A stretch of 64,000 bases of DNA from an uncultured Roseburia sp. (GCA_947573605.1 CANPGM010000002.1:62001-126000), one strand, 5' to 3'. Positions 48,019 through 57,300 are shown, counted from the first letter of the stretch. The notes: generated from the letters alone by a model not told the origin. Made by a program: numbers and translations.

Positions 48019-48020
48019 AA

Positions 48021-48060
48021 CAAAACAGGCAGGCGGCATACGAAAACGCCGCCTGCCTGT
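48021..48060 (-). terminator. Terminator after Cof phosphatase gene
   Basis: Minus-strand ACAGGCAGGCGGC and GCCGCCTGCCTGT form a perfect 13-bp stem followed by TTTTGTT. The repeat copy 2 follows immediately. Confidence 0.92.
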
Positions 48061-48093
48061 GTCTGCAAGCTTTTCTCTTAACTTCCGCCGCCC

Positions 48094-48882
48094 TTAGTCA
48101 ATCAGACCGTAATGCAGCAGACCGTAATAAATCCCATCCTCATGGATGTCCTTTGTGACAAACTCCGCGGCCTCTTTCGCCCGTTCTGTCCCGTTTCCCA
48201 TCGCAACACCGTGCGCGACAAATCGCAGCATGTCAAGATCGTTCTCGCTGTCGCCGAACGCATACGTATGCTCGACAGGAATGTTAAGTATTTCACATAC
48301 TTTTGCAATTCCCGTTGCTTTTGAATGGCCTTTGGGGTTGATTTCCACAATATGATCCGGTTCGTGGACAATCACATCATAGTCCGAATCCAGATCCCGT
48401 ATCAGTTCCTTCACATCTGCGCCGCCGATCTGCGCGCTCATTTTATTGATTACAATCTTTGAAATATCCTCATGAATATCTCTTAAATCGGCGCCGAGCT
48501 CTTTTCTTAAATATATGACGTAAGGATCGTCTAAAAATGCATCCGGGTCCACATAAACATGTTCCGGCCCCTCTAAAACCACCGGCATTCGGTGCTTTTT
48601 CAGAACGGTCAGCGCAAGCGCGATCTGCCTCTGATCCAGAAGTATTTCAAAAATTTTTTCTCCGTGGAAGTCAATATGCGTTCCGCACGAAGCCACTACA
48701 CCGTCAAATCCCAGCTCCGTCAGCTTCCTGCTTCGGATATTCGACCGGCTTCTTCCGCTGCAGATAAATGCGTAATGTCCGTTTTTCCGCAGCTTTTCGA
48801 TCGCCGTCTTTGTACTCTCCGGCATCTGCATCTGCCAGTCCCAGAGCGTACCGTCTATATCAAAAAATACCGCTTTTTTCAT
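48094..48882 (-). CDS. HAD-superfamily Cof-type phosphatase
   Basis: About 262 residues. HAD motif I FDIDGTLWDW, motif II CSGRSR, motif IV FGDSENDLDML; a C2-type cap lies between. Such enzymes dephosphorylate sugar phosphates, flavin or pyridoxal phosphates. An in-frame GTG four codons earlier (48894) has GGAG close by and is a real alternative to the ATG at 48882. Follows the hydrogenase gene by about 50 bp. Confidence 0.9.
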   Translation of the reverse strand: MKKAVFFDIDGTLWDWQMQMPESTKTAIEKLRKNGHYAFICSGRSRSNIRSRKLTELGFDGVVASCGTHIDFHGEKIFEILLDQRQIALALTVLKKHRMPVVLEGPEHVYVDPDAFLDDPYVIYLRKELGADLRDIHEDISKIVINKMSAQIGGADVKELIRDLDSDYDVIVHEPDHIVEINPKGHSKATGIAKVCEILNIPVEHTYAFGDSENDLDMLRFVAHGVAMGNGTERAKEAAEFVTKDIHEDGIYYGLLHYGLID

Positions 48883-48932
48883 TCTGTCACTCACAATACT
48901 CCGTTTTCCGCTATTCGCGATGCAATGCTCCG

Positions 48933-50381
48933 CTACTCGCGGTGCATGGAGAAGGATTCCATTTCGTAATTTGCAAGGTTCTCGTGGATCCCGCGCTCGT
49001 CCGCCTGTGATATCAGTGTATCACGACTCTTCTTCGAAGAGATCTGATCGTTAAACGCACTCGGTCCTCCGACGCATCCGCCGTCGCAGGCCATGCCTTC
49101 GATAAAGTCCTCCGGCAGTCGTCCTGCTTTTAATAGAAGCAGCGCTTTCTTACATTCCGACGCGCCGTTGGCAACACAGACTTTCGCATTGATCTCGTCC
49201 TCCGACTCTTTTAAGCTCTGTAATACCGCCGCAGTTACTCCGCCGGAATTTGCAAAGCGCTTTCCGAACACGGAAGCAATCTGATCGTCGTTTTCACACG
49301 GTTCCAGCGCGACATCCTTCGCTTTCATAATCGCACGAATCTCGGAATAGGTCAAGACATAGTCTGCATTTCCTTCGATTTTCTGGTCGACAACCTCGGA
49401 TTTTTTAGCGAGGCAGGGACCGATAAATACCGTTACCGCATCTGGTTCTTTTGCCTTGATCATACGCGAAACCGCGCACATCGGCGAAACCGTCGTAGAA
49501 ATACGATCCGCAAGATCCGGGTAATGGAGACGTACCATATTGACGAAGCCCGGACAGCAGGAGGTAACTTTCTTCTTTCCTTCTTTGTATGCCTCCGCCC
49601 ATTCTTCCGCTTCGTACGCGGCTGTCATATCTCCGCCGAGCCCTACATCATAGAAATCGGTAAATCCGACTTCTTTCATCGCCTTTCTCCAGCTTGCCAT
49701 TGTAATATTCTCTCCGAACTGGCCCTCGGTTGCGGGCGCCGCCATCGCATAGACCTTTTTCCCGGACTTAATGGCGTTGATAACGTCTACAATATATGCT
49801 TTTGAACCGATAGCTCCGAACGGACAACTGTGGATACATTTTCCGCAGCGGATACATTTCTTTTTGTCAATAACGGATATTCCGTATTCGTTATATGTAA
49901 TTGCGTTCACCGGACAGGAGAACTTACACGGCCGTTTTAAGTGTGCGATTGCATTGTACGGACATGCCTGCGCGCATTTGCCGCACTCCTTACATTTGGA
50001 AGCATCGATATGCGATCGTTCTCTTCCGATTTGGATTGCCCCGAACTTGCACGCATTGATACAAGCTTTGCCAAGACAGTTCTGACAGTTCTCCGTAACC
50101 GTATAACTGGAGATCGGACAGTCTTCGCAGGCCGAACTGATGACCTGTATAATATTTCCGTCGTCTGTCTGGCCAGGCGCTTTTCCCTCCGCCAAGCGGA
50201 CGCGCTGTCTGATAATCTCTCTTTCCTTATAAATACAGCAGCGGAACTTCGGCGTCGGTCCCGGAATCAGTTCCACCGCAATATGATCTCTTTTCTCGTC
50301 AAGCTCGCCGCTAAACGCAAGCCTTGCCACTTCGTAAAGTACGTCATGTTTAATGCGGATTACATTTTCGTCTGCGTACAT
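48933..50381 (-). CDS. Monomeric [FeFe] hydrogenase, group B-like, with multiple ferredoxin clusters
   Basis: 482 residues, cytoplasmic. N-terminal half carries Fe-S motifs CQNCLGKACINAC, CKECGKCAQACPYNAI and CIRCGKCIHSCPFGAI, plus a CKFSCPVNAI and a C-x2-C pair further out. The H-cluster domain has TSCCPGF (usual TSCCPAW changed), GPCLAKKSE in place of MPCxxKKxE, and GMACDGGCVGGP in place of the usual MACPGGCxxGGGQP; all four expected ligand Cys are present. The variations suit group B enzymes, whose role (hydrogen production or sensing) is poorly known. The Rex-type operator and promoter upstream suggest control by NADH/NAD ratio. Maturases are not in the window. Confidence 0.87.
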   Translation of the reverse strand: MYADENVIRIKHDVLYEVARLAFSGELDEKRDHIAVELIPGPTPKFRCCIYKEREIIRQRVRLAEGKAPGQTDDGNIIQVISSACEDCPISSYTVTENCQNCLGKACINACKFGAIQIGRERSHIDASKCKECGKCAQACPYNAIAHLKRPCKFSCPVNAITYNEYGISVIDKKKCIRCGKCIHSCPFGAIGSKAYIVDVINAIKSGKKVYAMAAPATEGQFGENITMASWRKAMKEVGFTDFYDVGLGGDMTAAYEAEEWAEAYKEGKKKVTSCCPGFVNMVRLHYPDLADRISTTVSPMCAVSRMIKAKEPDAVTVFIGPCLAKKSEVVDQKIEGNADYVLTYSEIRAIMKAKDVALEPCENDDQIASVFGKRFANSGGVTAAVLQSLKESEDEINAKVCVANGASECKKALLLLKAGRLPEDFIEGMACDGGCVGGPSAFNDQISSKKSRDTLISQADERGIHENLANYEMESFSMHRE

Positions 50382-50403
50382 TCTATTTCCCCCTCATTCC
50401 TCT

Positions 50404-50421
50404 TTGTTAAGTTTTTAACTA
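50404..50421. promoter_or_regulatory. Rex-type operator upstream of hydrogenase
   Basis: TTGTTAA-GTTT-TTAACTA, 18 bp with 4-bp spacer, matches the clostridial Rex consensus TTGTTAA-N4-TTAACAA with one mismatch. It lies a few bases downstream of the -10, at the transcription start. Confidence 0.8.
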
Positions 50422-50430
50422 TCTTACCTC

Positions 50431-50458
50431 ATTATATCGGAAGCGTTTAAAAAAACAA
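50431..50458 (-). promoter_or_regulatory. Hydrogenase promoter
   Basis: Minus-strand TTGTTT (50453-50458), 16-bp spacer, TATAAT (50431-50436), immediately upstream of the Rex-type operator. Confidence 0.75.
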
Positions 50459-50558
50459 TAGTTTCAAATGTTTTTCTTGCAAAACATCGAAAACAGCGGT
50501 AAAACGCAGTCCCTTTGTCTATCATAACAGAAACATCGACGCTGTAAATCCACAGATT

Positions 50559-50573
50559 CTGGAAACTTTCCAG
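50559..50573 (-). terminator. Small hairpin after hybrid kinase
   Basis: CTGGAAACTTTCCAG forms a short stem just after the hybrid-kinase stop at 50589. No T-tract follows, so termination is doubtful. Confidence 0.35.
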
Positions 50574-50588
50574 TCATTGGAAGTCGGC

Positions 50589-52184
50589 TTACGATATTAC
50601 GGCGTCCAGCATCGCATACAGCTTTCGGATGTCAAGCGGTTTGCTGATATGTCCGTCCATACCGGCCTCAAACGATCGCTTTACGTCCTCTTCAAAAGCG
50701 TTCGCCGTCATTGCCAGAATCGGTATCCGTCTTCCGTCTGCACCTATGCAGCTCCGGATCTCTCTTGCAGCGCTCAGTCCGTCCATTACGGGCATCCGAA
50801 TATCCATCAGTATGACGTCATAATACCCCGGTTCATGGTTCCTGTATGCATCTACACACTCTTCCCCGTTGCGCGTAACTTCCACTTCAAAACCCTTATG
50901 TAACAACACATTTTTGGCAATCTCAATATTGACTTCGTTGTCTTCCGCCATAAGCGCGCGTCTTCCCGTAAAGTCATAATCGGAATAACTTCCGCCGGAA
51001 AACGAAGCCTCCCGTTTCTTCTTTCTCTGCTCTTTTTTCAGCGATACGGTGATTGTAAAAGCAGTCCCTTTGCCTTTTTTACTTGCGACCTCGATTTCGC
51101 CGTACATCAGTTCTATAATATTCTTTGCAATTGCAAGACCGAGTCCGGTTCCTCCGTAAAGCGTCGTACTTCCGTCATGTTCCTGTTCGAACGGACCGAA
51201 AATTCTGGGCAGAAATTCTTCATCCATCCCGATTCCGTTATCTGTAACCGTAAACCGAAGCGTGTCCTCCGATTTGCCGTTTGCTACCACCTCCGCCGTA
51301 AAGCGAACGCTTCCTCCCGGCTTCGTATACTTTACCGCATTGGACAATACCTTAAGCAGCGCCTGAGAGAGCTTTTCCCGGTCAAAAACATAATATTTTT
51401 CCGTATCGCCCACTATGGACATTTCAAAATTTACGCCCTTTTCCCCGGCTGTTTCCCGTACCCGGCCGCATGTCTCCTCCAAAAACAAACAAAAATCTAC
51501 TGCCTCAAACGACAGCGCAATCGCCCCGTTTTCCAGATTTGATAAATTCAAAATATCATTGACAAATGAAAGCAGAAAATGCGCGGACTCCTCTATTTTA
51601 TTCAGATTTTCGTAAGTCTGCTTCGGCAGTTCTCTGTATTCCCGGCTCAAATAAGAAAGCCCGATGATGGCGTTTAACGGCGTTCGTATCTCATGACTCA
51701 TACGGGACAAAAATTCTTCCTTTGCCCGATTGGCTCTTTTCGTCTCTAAAAGCGCCGCCGCAAGCTCTTCCCTTCTGCGCTGCTCCTGCTCGTAAACGGC
51801 TGTAATATCCTTGCGGATAAACAATAGCTTTTGTTTTTCTTCATTATAATAACGTACCGTCATCTGCTTCCTGCGATAGGAACCGTCCTGGTATCGAATG
51901 CGGAAGGAAATAATAACGGCAGGCTCCGTTTCCAGCCGATTTATAATATTTTTCAAATCAAACTGCTCCGTGCACGCTTCCATGTCGTCGGGATGCACAT
52001 ATCCGGGAATACAGCGTTTATTTACTTCGGAATAAATACCGTTCTGATCCGGCAGCACCTCCGTCGACGCGTCGGTAACAATTACCATCGACTCCTGTGT
52101 ATCTACATCCACATAAGAAATAAACTCTATTTCACTGCGGACGACATCTTCGATAATGTGATTTCTCAATTCCCCGTCATTCAT
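50589..52184 (-). CDS. PAS-containing soluble hybrid histidine kinase
   Basis: 531 residues, no membrane segments. PAS domain about 15-125 ([19 protein letters not shown] ... [11 protein letters not shown]), HisKA with [19 protein letters not shown], HATPase with [21 protein letters not shown] and GGTGLGLAI, then a C-terminal receiver with [12 protein letters not shown]. No Hpt domain, so a separate transmitter such as the one at 5001-5354 would be needed for onward phosphorelay. It has its own promoter and no output regulator next to it. Confidence 0.9.
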   Translation of the reverse strand: MNDGELRNHIIEDVVRSEIEFISYVDVDTQESMVIVTDASTEVLPDQNGIYSEVNKRCIPGYVHPDDMEACTEQFDLKNIINRLETEPAVIISFRIRYQDGSYRRKQMTVRYYNEEKQKLLFIRKDITAVYEQEQRRREELAAALLETKRANRAKEEFLSRMSHEIRTPLNAIIGLSYLSREYRELPKQTYENLNKIEESAHFLLSFVNDILNLSNLENGAIALSFEAVDFCLFLEETCGRVRETAGEKGVNFEMSIVGDTEKYYVFDREKLSQALLKVLSNAVKYTKPGGSVRFTAEVVANGKSEDTLRFTVTDNGIGMDEEFLPRIFGPFEQEHDGSTTLYGGTGLGLAIAKNIIELMYGEIEVASKKGKGTAFTITVSLKKEQRKKKREASFSGGSYSDYDFTGRRALMAEDNEVNIEIAKNVLLHKGFEVEVTRNGEECVDAYRNHEPGYYDVILMDIRMPVMDGLSAAREIRSCIGADGRRIPILAMTANAFEEDVKRSFEAGMDGHISKPLDIRKLYAMLDAVIS

Positions 52185-52232
52185 AACCTGGCTGCTCCAT
52201 GTTTCCTTAAATATATTACTAAAGTACTATTA

Positions 52233-52260
52233 ATTATAACCTTTCTACTCTTTATTTCAA
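52233..52260 (-). promoter_or_regulatory. Promoter of the hybrid kinase
   Basis: Minus-strand TTGAAA (52255-52260), 16-bp spacer, TATAAT (52233-52238), about 40 bp upstream of the start codon. Confidence 0.75.
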
Positions 52261-52321
52261 GCACTTTTCACAAAAATGGAAACATTTTTCTCCGTTTTTC
52301 CGCCGTGCACGGACACGCTTT

Positions 52322-53728
52322 TTACATCAGCCGACGCTTCCCCTTCGGATAATGGTTTTTCAATACGTCTCCCGAGAGTTTCCCCCAGCCGATGACATAA
52401 TCATCTACGGCAACCAGATACCAGCCCTTTTTTCCATTCACATTTATCGTTTGTCCGCTTAGATACCTTCTGATTTCTTCACTGTCCGACGAAAAACAAA
52501 CGGAATGTACCGCATCTTCGCGTTTTAATGCAAGCGCAAGCGCATGAGACGGTTCAAATCTGTTTTTTTTCATGGTTCCCAGATGAAGACCCGGCCGCAG
52601 CACTTTTATCCCTTTTAAAGAGGGCATTCCTTCCGGAAACAGATAGAGCTGTTCACCGAACTTAAGGAGACCGCCGCAGAGCGGTTTGCAAAGTTCCTCT
52701 TTCCGGAAAATTACGTATTCGGCGCAATCTTTTTCGGAAATTCCCTTTTCGGGCGGATTGACGCAGGTGCCGCCGCCTTCCGATAACGTTCCCCGTTTGT
52801 CAAAAACAGCCAGAAAATGGCCCTCTCCGTTCAATTTATGCGGCCAGAGCCGTATTGTCCGGTCTGCCCGTTCTTTTTGCTTTTCCGATGTACTTCCGTC
52901 CGTCTCCGCTGGATTTTGATACCAGTCCGCATTGCCTCTTTCCATTCCTGCATACAGACGCGCCGGGACTGTGTCAAATTCCGGATGCGACGCAAGAAAC
53001 CGCATAACGCTTCCTTCGTTTTCCTCCGGCGCAAAGGTACAGGTGGAATACACCAGTCTCCCGCCTGGTTTTAGCATAGCGGCGGCAAGATGTAAAATCC
53101 CATCCTGACGCGCTGCGCAAAGCGCAACGTTTTCCGGGCTCCACTCGCTTCCCGCCTCTTCGTTTTTTCGGAACATACCTTCGCCCGAACACGGCGCGTC
53201 TACGAGAATGCGGTCGAAATATTCTGAGAAAAACTCACAAAGACGCTCCGGCGTTTCATTTGTCACAACTGCGTTCGTAACCCCCATACGCTCGATGTTT
53301 TCGGAAAGAATTTTTGCCCGCGACGGATGTATTTCGTTGCAGATAAGAAGCCCCCGCCCCTTCATACAGGCGGCGATCTGCGTGCTTTTTCCGCCCGGCG
53401 CCGCGCACAGATCCAAAATCCGTTCGCCCGGCTTTGCCTCAAGATATTCCGCTGGCGCCATTGCCGACGGCTCCTGGATATAATATACGCCCGCTTCATG
53501 ATACGGATGCTTCCCCGGCGCATCTTTTTTTTCATAATAAAATCCGTTTTCATTCCAGCACACCGGCTGCAGCGTAAACTCCGTCCGACCAAGAAAACGC
53601 TCCCGGTCTGTTTTTAAAGGATTCAGCCGCAGCGCATGGTATTCGGGACGCTCGTAGCAGGATAGAAACGCTCCATATTCGTCCTGCAGGATTTCTTTCA
53701 TTCGGTTTAGAAATTCCTCCGGTATCAT
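52322..53728 (-). CDS. RsmF-like NOL1/NOP2/Sun rRNA cytosine-5 methyltransferase
   Basis: 468 residues. Rossmann methyltransferase core: LDLCAAPGGKSTQIAACM (SAM site), DAPCSGEGMFRKN (motif IV, catalytic Cys) and YSTCTFAPEENEG (motif VI Cys); the C-terminal third has the RsmF-type extra domains ending in KGWYLVAVDDYVIGWGK. It should make m5C in 16S rRNA. Its ATG overlaps the upstream GTPase-NYN stop by 4 bp, so both ribosome-directed proteins are made in a coupled way. Confidence 0.93.
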   Translation of the reverse strand: MIPEEFLNRMKEILQDEYGAFLSCYERPEYHALRLNPLKTDRERFLGRTEFTLQPVCWNENGFYYEKKDAPGKHPYHEAGVYYIQEPSAMAPAEYLEAKPGERILDLCAAPGGKSTQIAACMKGRGLLICNEIHPSRAKILSENIERMGVTNAVVTNETPERLCEFFSEYFDRILVDAPCSGEGMFRKNEEAGSEWSPENVALCAARQDGILHLAAAMLKPGGRLVYSTCTFAPEENEGSVMRFLASHPEFDTVPARLYAGMERGNADWYQNPAETDGSTSEKQKERADRTIRLWPHKLNGEGHFLAVFDKRGTLSEGGGTCVNPPEKGISEKDCAEYVIFRKEELCKPLCGGLLKFGEQLYLFPEGMPSLKGIKVLRPGLHLGTMKKNRFEPSHALALALKREDAVHSVCFSSDSEEIRRYLSGQTINVNGKKGWYLVAVDDYVIGWGKLSGDVLKNHYPKGKRRLM

Positions 53729-56394
53729 TCGGTTTTTCCTCTCTTTTCTTCTTTTTCCGTATCAATCACATAATTTTTCAGCCGCTCTCCCTTTTCCTGG
53801 ATCAGCTCTCGAAGCTGCGCTTCGCTTCTCTTTTGTTCCTCTAACAGCTCCGAAGCCGAAAGGAGCAGACAGCCCTGTCCGCGGATGATAATCTGTTCCA
53901 GTCCGTCGGAAGTCGCCACCGTCACCTGATATTTTCTTCCGTTTTCATGTGCAAACTTTTCAATAAAGGCGTCCGCCGTTTCCGCCTCTTTTGTATATAC
54001 GACATGTATGTTGTGATAATCCAGAATTTCAGTCTTATGCCCCTTTACACGATAGGCATCGAATACTACAATTAAATTACATCGTTTCATTCCCTGGTAG
54101 TTGCACATCAAATCCAGCAGCCGTCCTCTCGCCCCGTCGATATTTTCTTTTGCAAGCGCTTTTAAGTCGTCCCAGGCGAAAATAATATTATAACCGTCCA
54201 CAAGAAGGTATTCTTCTCTCGGTTTTGCCGCCTGCGGCTTTAACGCGCGTACGGCCGTATCGCCGGTAATGACGGATTTCCCGGTTCCCCATTTCTTTCG
54301 GTCCTTTTTGTCATTTGAATTCGCCCGGTAGGTTCTGGCGAGAATCGCGTCGATTTCATCGGTACCGATCGCATCTGAGGAAGTAGATTCCTCTTTCTTC
54401 CCCGTCCGCGGGCGAAACGTCTTTATCCGCTCTTCTTTCCCGCCGGATTGTTCCGCCGCGCTTCCTTCCTTTGGCCAAAACCTTTGCTCCAGATGCATAT
54501 AGTCAAATACACGGTCCCATTCAACAACAAAGCCCGCTCCATGCGCGCAGAAAACCGAACCGGACGGATTACAAAGATCGGCATCCGCATCATAGCCGAC
54601 GGCCGCAATCACTTCCTCCGTATTATGGCAGGGTCTGTAACCGCCCGGCGTCAGAATAAGACGCCCCTCTCCCTTCGTATAAGCAGTAACCTCTTTCTGA
54701 TAATTCTGCATACAGGAAACGGGCGCTCTTCCCGTTAAAACCGCTATGCCTCCGTGAAGCGCGGGCGCAGAGGCGCTGCCGTACCTTTTTTCTATATCGG
54801 TCATCGCACGTCCGACAAGTGCGGACGGCAGTTCCAACCGAAATTCGTAATACGGCTCAAGCAGTACGGAGTCCGCCTGCATCAGCCCCTGGCGAACCGC
54901 CCGGTACGCCGCCTGCAAAAAATCGCCGCCCTCCGTATGTTTCAGATGTGCGCGGCCGGCAATCAACGTTATTTTTACATCCGTGAGCGCTGCACCCGTC
55001 AATACCCCGACCAGTTCTTTTTCCTCAAGATGTTTTACCACAAGCCTCCGGTAGTTGCCCGAAAGCTCGTCTTCGCTTACTTCTGCTGCAACCTGGACTC
55101 CGCTTCCCGTCTCGCCCGGCTCTAAAAGCAGATGTACCTCCGCATAGTGACGCAGCGGTTCGAAATGACCGACTCCTTCGACGGTATCCGCGATCGTTTC
55201 CTTATAAACAATATTTCCGGTTCCGAATTCCGCCCTTACCCCGAATCGCTCATAGATTCTCCGCTGCAGTATCTCCGCCTGTACTTCTCCCATCAGTCGT
55301 ACGTTTATTTCTTTTAACGTCTCGTTCCATAAAAGATGAAGCTCCGGTTCTTCCTCTTCTATCTGGCGCAGCTTCGGGAGCATAAAAGAAGCGTCCTCCC
55401 CGTCCGGAAAAAGAACCCTGTAATGCAGCACCGGTTCTAAAACAGGCGTATACGTCGATTCTTCCGTTCCGATTCCCTCTCCCGGACGCGTATCGGTAAG
55501 CCCGGTTACGGCTACAGCCATTCCCGCCTCCGCATCTTCCGCCGTCACATATTTTTCACCGGAATAAATACGAATCTGATTGATTTTCTGCCCGTTTATC
55601 AAGTCTTTTACTTTCAGACGCCCGGACGTTATTTTCAGCCAGGTAAGCCTTTGCTTCTGTTCGTCTCTGGCTATTTTAAATACGCGCGCGCCGAACGCGC
55701 CGGATGCTTGCTTGCCTTTGGTATAGCGTTCGATTCCAAGCAGAAATTCTTCTACTCCTGTCAGTTTTAACGCAGAACCAAAATAACAGGGAAACACCGC
55801 GCGCGTATAAATCATATCCGCAATTCGCGCCGTATCTAATATTCCATTCTCTAAAAACGCTTCCATCGCGGCCTCGTCTTCCATTGCAAGTTCTTCAAAA
55901 AAAGCTTCGTTCTCTTCTCCGGAAAAACAAATACAGCTCTCCGACAGCGCCGTTTGTATCTCAACCATAAGCGCCGTCCGGTCGGTTCCGGGCTGGTCCA
56001 TTTTATTGACAAACAAAAAAACGGGGATTCGATATTTTTTTAACAATCCCCAAAGTGTTTTCGTATGCGAAGTAACGCCGTCCGCTCCGCTGATTAAAAG
56101 AACCGCATAGTCAAGCGCCTGCAGCGTACGTTCTGCTTCCGGTGAAAAATCCACATGACCGGGCGTATCTAACAGCGTGAGATACATCGTATCGCGGGCA
56201 ATCACCGCCTGTTTGGAAAAAATGGTGATTCCGCGTTCCCGCTCCATTGCATCCGTATCTAAAAACGCGTCCTTATGGTCTACTCTGCCCATTTTCCGGA
56301 TGCTTCCGCCGAGATACAAAAGTCCCTCGGACAAGGTTGTTTTTCCCGCGTCCACATGCGCCAGAATACCAAGTACAATTTTTTTCATATTCAT
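53725..56394 (-). CDS. Tet(M)/EF-G-like translational GTPase fused to a C-terminal NYN (Rae1/YacP-like) nuclease domain
   Basis: 889 residues. The N-terminal 640 or so have the ribosomal-protection GTPase layout: P-loop AHVDAGKTT (12-20), ERERGITI switch I, DTPGH (76-80), NKMD (130-133), a domain II, and EF-G domains III-V (EPYYEFRLELPSALVGRAMTDI). After a charged linker (about 655-725) comes an NYN/PIN-like domain (about 728-890) with VDGYN (Asp733), VVFDAYR, ETADAFIE and TSDGLEQ, the acidic residues used by YacP/Rae1, which cuts mRNA in the ribosomal A site. A ribosome-bound GTPase that brings a nuclease is inferred. It has its own promoter, a stable leader hairpin, and couples to the RsmF gene. 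It is unlikely to be a plain tetracycline-resistance gene. Confidence 0.92.
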   Translation of the reverse strand: MNMKKIVLGILAHVDAGKTTLSEGLLYLGGSIRKMGRVDHKDAFLDTDAMERERGITIFSKQAVIARDTMYLTLLDTPGHVDFSPEAERTLQALDYAVLLISGADGVTSHTKTLWGLLKKYRIPVFLFVNKMDQPGTDRTALMVEIQTALSESCICFSGEENEAFFEELAMEDEAAMEAFLENGILDTARIADMIYTRAVFPCYFGSALKLTGVEEFLLGIERYTKGKQASGAFGARVFKIARDEQKQRLTWLKITSGRLKVKDLINGQKINQIRIYSGEKYVTAEDAEAGMAVAVTGLTDTRPGEGIGTEESTYTPVLEPVLHYRVLFPDGEDASFMLPKLRQIEEEEPELHLLWNETLKEINVRLMGEVQAEILQRRIYERFGVRAEFGTGNIVYKETIADTVEGVGHFEPLRHYAEVHLLLEPGETGSGVQVAAEVSEDELSGNYRRLVVKHLEEKELVGVLTGAALTDVKITLIAGRAHLKHTEGGDFLQAAYRAVRQGLMQADSVLLEPYYEFRLELPSALVGRAMTDIEKRYGSASAPALHGGIAVLTGRAPVSCMQNYQKEVTAYTKGEGRLILTPGGYRPCHNTEEVIAAVGYDADADLCNPSGSVFCAHGAGFVVEWDRVFDYMHLEQRFWPKEGSAAEQSGGKEERIKTFRPRTGKKEESTSSDAIGTDEIDAILARTYRANSNDKKDRKKWGTGKSVITGDTAVRALKPQAAKPREEYLLVDGYNIIFAWDDLKALAKENIDGARGRLLDLMCNYQGMKRCNLIVVFDAYRVKGHKTEILDYHNIHVVYTKEAETADAFIEKFAHENGRKYQVTVATSDGLEQIIIRGQGCLLLSASELLEEQKRSEAQLRELIQEKGERLKNYVIDTEKEEKRGKTE

Positions 56395-56427
56395 TCAGGA
56401 AACCCTTCAAATTCTAATAATCCGTTC

Positions 56428-56462
56428 GTTCCCTGACACGGCGCAGCCGCTGTATCAGGAAC
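56428..56462 (-). promoter_or_regulatory. Stable 5'-leader hairpin of the GTPase-NYN gene
   Basis: Minus-strand GTTCCTGATACAGCGGC folds back on GCCGTGTCAGGGAAC. It begins at about the first transcribed base and sits some 35 bp before the start codon, so it could stabilise the mRNA or regulate translation. Confidence 0.6.
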
Positions 56463-56468
56463 ATTTTT

Positions 56469-56497
56469 ATCTTAACACACTTCTTCCTTTGGGTCAA
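56469..56497 (-). promoter_or_regulatory. Promoter of the GTPase-NYN gene
   Basis: Minus-strand TTGACC (56492-56497), 17-bp spacer, TAAGAT (56469-56474). The -35 sits in the T-tract of the upstream terminator. Confidence 0.85.
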
Positions 56498-56540
56498 AAA
56501 AAGGGAAGCCGGAAACACAATCGGTTCCCGCTTCCCTTCT
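56494..56540 (-). terminator. Terminator after the SleB-like gene
   Basis: Minus-strand GGGAAGC...GGAA pairs with TTCC...GCTTCCC and is followed by seven T. It separates the cell-wall hydrolase from the GTPase gene. Confidence 0.88.
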
Positions 56541-56565
56541 TTTACATATCCGCCGTATTCTGAAA

Positions 56566-57276
56566 CTAGTAGCAGAAATAATGGCAGCAGATCTGCACGT
56601 CAAGATTTGATGTCAGCATATAAGTTGAAAAATTCATTGTATCATTTCTTAATAGGTTTGTATTTCCGCTTAACACTTGTTGGATTGATTCATATTCCTT
56701 TTCCGTCGGCTCTGCAATGTCCCTGTTTTTATAAGAACAAAACTGAACCGGATTCTTCTGGCTTAATACCTCATAAAGTGTATTCGGATACAAGTCGGAT
56801 GCCATGCGGTTAAAAACCACCTCGACAACCGCTTCCTGCCCCTCGACAGGTTCACCGCACGCTTCGAGCCATACAATTCTGGCAAGAAGGTCGATTTCAT
56901 CTTCTGTTAGAGTGATCCCCCAGCGGTTTTCATCCGCCGGCGTCACATTCGCCGCTTCAACGGCGATTCCCTCGCCGTCCGCATAGGCCTCTATACTATC
57001 TTTCTCATTATCCGCTTCATTTGACGATGCTACTAATTGAACATCCCTTTTCTCAATACCCGTCTTTTCACCTGATTCTGTCGTAAATGAACTTTCTGAA
57101 AATGCCCGGCACACACCTGCGCGAAGTGTCGATTCGTCCAGGGAAGGGCTCATCGCCTCTGCTGTCTCCCCAAAATTATTATGATTCACCGGTGCATTTT
57201 CCTTAATGTTGGAAGCGGTGATACAGCAAAGCGCCAAAAGCAGCGCGCTGCCCGCGTCCAATATTCTTTTTCTCAT
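56566..57276 (-). CDS. SleB/CwlJ-type cell wall hydrolase
   Basis: About 236 residues with a signal peptide (MRKRILDAGSALLLALCCIT), a disordered Ser/Glu-rich region to about 135, then a Hydrolase_2 domain: LTEDEIDLLARIVWLEACGE with the catalytic Glu, GQEAVVEVVFNRM, YPNTLYEVLSQKNPVQFCSY, ending CCHYFCY. It should cleave spore cortex or vegetative peptidoglycan. ATG 57276 has GGAGAG; an open frame of 33 further codons upstream covers the leader hairpin. A good promoter lies at 57355-57382. Confidence 0.9.
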   Translation of the reverse strand: MRKRILDAGSALLLALCCITASNIKENAPVNHNNFGETAEAMSPSLDESTLRAGVCRAFSESSFTTESGEKTGIEKRDVQLVASSNEADNEKDSIEAYADGEGIAVEAANVTPADENRWGITLTEDEIDLLARIVWLEACGEPVEGQEAVVEVVFNRMASDLYPNTLYEVLSQKNPVQFCSYKNRDIAEPTEKEYESIQQVLSGNTNLLRNDTMNFSTYMLTSNLDVQICCHYFCY

Positions 57277-57300
57277 TTCTCTCCTTTCCTCAAGAATGAT

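Noticed and set aside
53725..56394. Tetracycline-resistance determinant tet(M)-type
   Set aside because: Only family-level similarity is visible, the protein has a nuclease extension and sits with housekeeping rsmF; resistance cannot be claimed.
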